In this document: positions 62,570-64,000 of the stretch, in pieces | How the letters are laid out: the number at the start of each line of letters is the position of its first letter | Numbering within the stretch: the first letter of the stretch is position 1 | DNA from: Erysipelotrichaceae bacterium | GTDB taxonomy: Bacteria > Bacillota_I > Bacilli_A > Erysipelotrichales > Erysipelotrichaceae | Length of the DNA: 64,000 nt | Assembly (NCBI GenBank): GCA_017432885.1 | Contig: JAFRIE010000033.1 | Span: forward strand, 1 to 64,000 | Direction: 5' to 3' | Translations under genes and position numbers: made by a program | Notes under the pieces: model-generated | Told to the model about the DNA's origin: nothing | What the model saw: only the letters and a program-made list of their open reading frames with translations | The model's database searches: none

Positions 62570-64000
62570 ATGGATAACTATCTGGTAATGGAAAACATCA
62601 CGAAAGTTTACGATAACGGAATCATGGCAAACGACCACGTAAACTTTTCAGCGAGACAGGGAGAGATCCACGCGATCTGCGGCGAAAACGGGGCAGGAAA
62701 ATCAACTCTGATGAAGATGCTGTTCGGTATTGAACAGCCTGACCACGGTCAGATCATCATCAAAGGGAAGCCGGTTCATTTGACTTCCCCTACCAAAGCG
62801 ATTGAAGAAGGCATTGGCATGGTGCATCAGCACTTCATGCTGGTTCCGTCTTTTACGGTTGCCGAGAATGTCATACTGGGAATTGAACCGGTAAAGGGCA
62901 TGCGCTTTGATATGAACAAGGCGATCGAGATGACGGAGGAGGTCTGCAAGAAGTACGGTTTCGATATTAATCCGCGGGCGCGTGTGCAGGATATTACGGT
63001 CGGTGTGAAACAGAAAGTGGAGATCGTCAAGGCTCTGGTCAAGGGCTGTGAGATTCTGATCCTCGATGAACCGACGGCTGTTCTGACACCGCAGGAGACG
63101 GCGGAGCTTTTTGTTCAGCTGAAACTCCTGAGAGAGACCGGACATACGATCATTTTCATCTCTCACAAACTGAATGAAGTCAAGGAACTGTGCGACCGGG
63201 TTACGGTCATCCGTAAGGGCCGCACGGTAGGTGTATATAATGTTGCCGATGTAACGGAAGCGGACATCTCCAGAGCAATGGTTGGTGTCGATGTCGTTCT
63301 GGAAATTCCGAAAGAAGAAGCAAAGCCGAGGGACAATGTCCTGGTAGTGAAAGATCTTGGCGTCTATAATGATGCCGGAAAAAAGGTCGTTAAAAACATC
63401 TCGTTCTCGGTTCGGGAAGGAGAGATCGTCGGTATTGCCGGTGTTGAAGGGAACGGTCAGAGAGAACTGATCGATTCGATTGCCGGTCTGCATGTCTACT
63501 CGGAAGGATCGATCAAGCTTCTGGGAGAAGAAGTCGGCGGCAAGAACATCAAGGAACTGCGCCAGCTTGGCATGGTTCATGTTCCGGAAGACCGCATGAC
63601 GCTGGGTATTGCCGGAACAATGTCGATCAAAGACAATATGATTGCCGACAAGCTCGATGACGAAAGATACACCGGTAAGATCCTGAATAAACCGAAAAAC
63701 ATCAAGGAAGATACGGACAAGTGGATCAAGGACTATCTCGTTCTATGTAAGAACGGCGATCAACAGATCAACAATCTTTCCGGCGGCAACATTCAGAAAG
63801 TCGTCGTCGCCAGGGAATTCACTTCTTATAACCGTCTTCTGATCTGTGACCAGCCGACACGCGGTATCGACGTCGGTGCTTCTCAGTTTATCAGGGAGCG
63901 TCTGGTTCAGATGCGGGATGAAGGAAAAGCCGTTCTGCTGATATCGGCCGATCTGGGAGAGATTCTCAACCTGTCAGATACTTTGCTGGTTATGTACGGC
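62570..64000 (+). CDS. Nucleoside-type ABC transporter ATP-binding protein (double NBD, cut by window edge)
   Basis: ATG at 62570 after TTTAAGGAG; the frame stays open for 477 codons to the window end. The first nucleotide-binding domain has CGENGAGKSTLMKML and LILDEPTAVLTPQE. The second starts around residue 255, with GVEGNGQRELI as a degenerate Walker A and LSGGNIQKVVVAREF as signature, then ICDQPTRGIDVG. The tandem-NBD sugar/nucleoside layout with a BMP lipoprotein matches YufO/NupA-type importers of purine nucleosides. The permease genes presumably follow beyond the edge. Confidence 0.94.
   Translation, partial: MDNYLVMENITKVYDNGIMANDHVNFSARQGEIHAICGENGAGKSTLMKMLFGIEQPDHGQIIIKGKPVHLTSPTKAIEEGIGMVHQHFMLVPSFTVAENVILGIEPVKGMRFDMNKAIEMTEEVCKKYGFDINPRARVQDITVGVKQKVEIVKALVKGCEILILDEPTAVLTPQETAELFVQLKLLRETGHTIIFISHKLNEVKELCDRVTVIRKGRTVGVYNVADVTEADISRAMVGVDVVLEIPKEEAKPRDNVLVVKDLGVYNDAGKKVVKNISFSVREGEIVGIAGVEGNGQRELIDSIAGLHVYSEGSIKLLGEEVGGKNIKELRQLGMVHVPEDRMTLGIAGTMSIKDNMIADKLDDERYTGKILNKPKNIKEDTDKWIKDYLVLCKNGDQQINNLSGGNIQKVVVAREFTSYNRLLICDQPTRGIDVGASQFIRERLVQMRDEGKAVLLISADLGEILNLSDTLLVMYG

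Noticed and set aside
62702..63580. A 292-codon minus-strand open frame
   Set aside because: It is antisense to the nucleoside ABC ATPase gene, whose motifs are unmistakable on the plus strand. The antisense frame has biased composition and no ribosome site.

Overview
The window looks like the chromosomal origin region of a low-to-medium GC Bacillota, most likely a member of Erysipelotrichia. The evidence is the contiguous dnaA-dnaN-S4-recF-gyrB-gyrA block, a T-box in front of serS, a very small SRP RNA without room for an Alu domain, and consensus Bacillus-type parS sites. The assignment to class is inference; no rRNA or tRNA gene is present to confirm it.

Layout. 1-4.2 kb: a minus-strand operon of GPH/MFS transporter, esterase, metallo-beta-lactamase-fold hydrolase and TetR regulator, with operator-like palindromes in front. 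3.7-5.9 kb: an XRE-AbrB regulator with an acyltransferase, and a small membrane protein. About 5.9-13.4 kb: an accessory island downstream of guaA. It has an integrase/excisionase/MobC-like module, a ribbon-helix-helix regulator and a tightly coupled three-gene operon (zinc-finger protein, 882-aa protein with a degenerate tyrosine-recombinase C-terminus, 375-aa recombinase-like protein). It ends in a 28-bp direct repeat that brackets a decayed second copy of the last gene's 3' end. 13.4-17.5 kb: a guanine nucleotide operon (NCS2 permease, guaB, and a guaA lacking the glutaminase domain) behind a structured leader of unrecognised class. 17.6-19.0 kb: two membrane proteins. 19.0-24.3 kb: tadA, dnaX, ybaB, recR, then a Card1/DUF1887-like nuclease and a possible EVE-like protein. 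24.3-26.2 kb: SRP RNA, membrane proteins, a HAD phosphatase and two perfect parS sites. 26.2-29.5 kb: serS with T-box, and an ABC exporter. 29.6-38.0 kb: gyrA, gyrB, recF, S4 protein, dnaN, dnaA. 38.0-38.5 kb: oriC with many DnaA boxes.

To the right of oriC lie a large secreted subtilase and, overlapping its stop codon, a small lipoprotein homologous to the subtilase's own propeptide. Then come an alpha-galactosidase/GPH pair, a HAD phosphatase, a TrmD-HD fusion, a PfkB kinase, a YgjV-GNAT fusion, a lactonase, an RsbU-type phosphatase, a CAT-like protein with a C69 dipeptidase, and a GntR-ABC-transglycosylase operon. RarA, an ADP-ribosylglycohydrolase and a divergent BMP-type nucleoside ABC transporter (cut by the right edge) complete the window.

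Genes left of oriC are mostly on the minus strand, so co-directional with replication. The island trio is head-on. The most interesting points are the recombinase-like trio with its repeated att-like core, the propeptide-like lipoprotein, the orphan leader of the guaB operon, the Card1-like gene coupled to recR without any CRISPR array, the TrmD-HD fusion, and two architectural habits: -10 boxes exactly six bases before ATG, and terminators built over stop codons.
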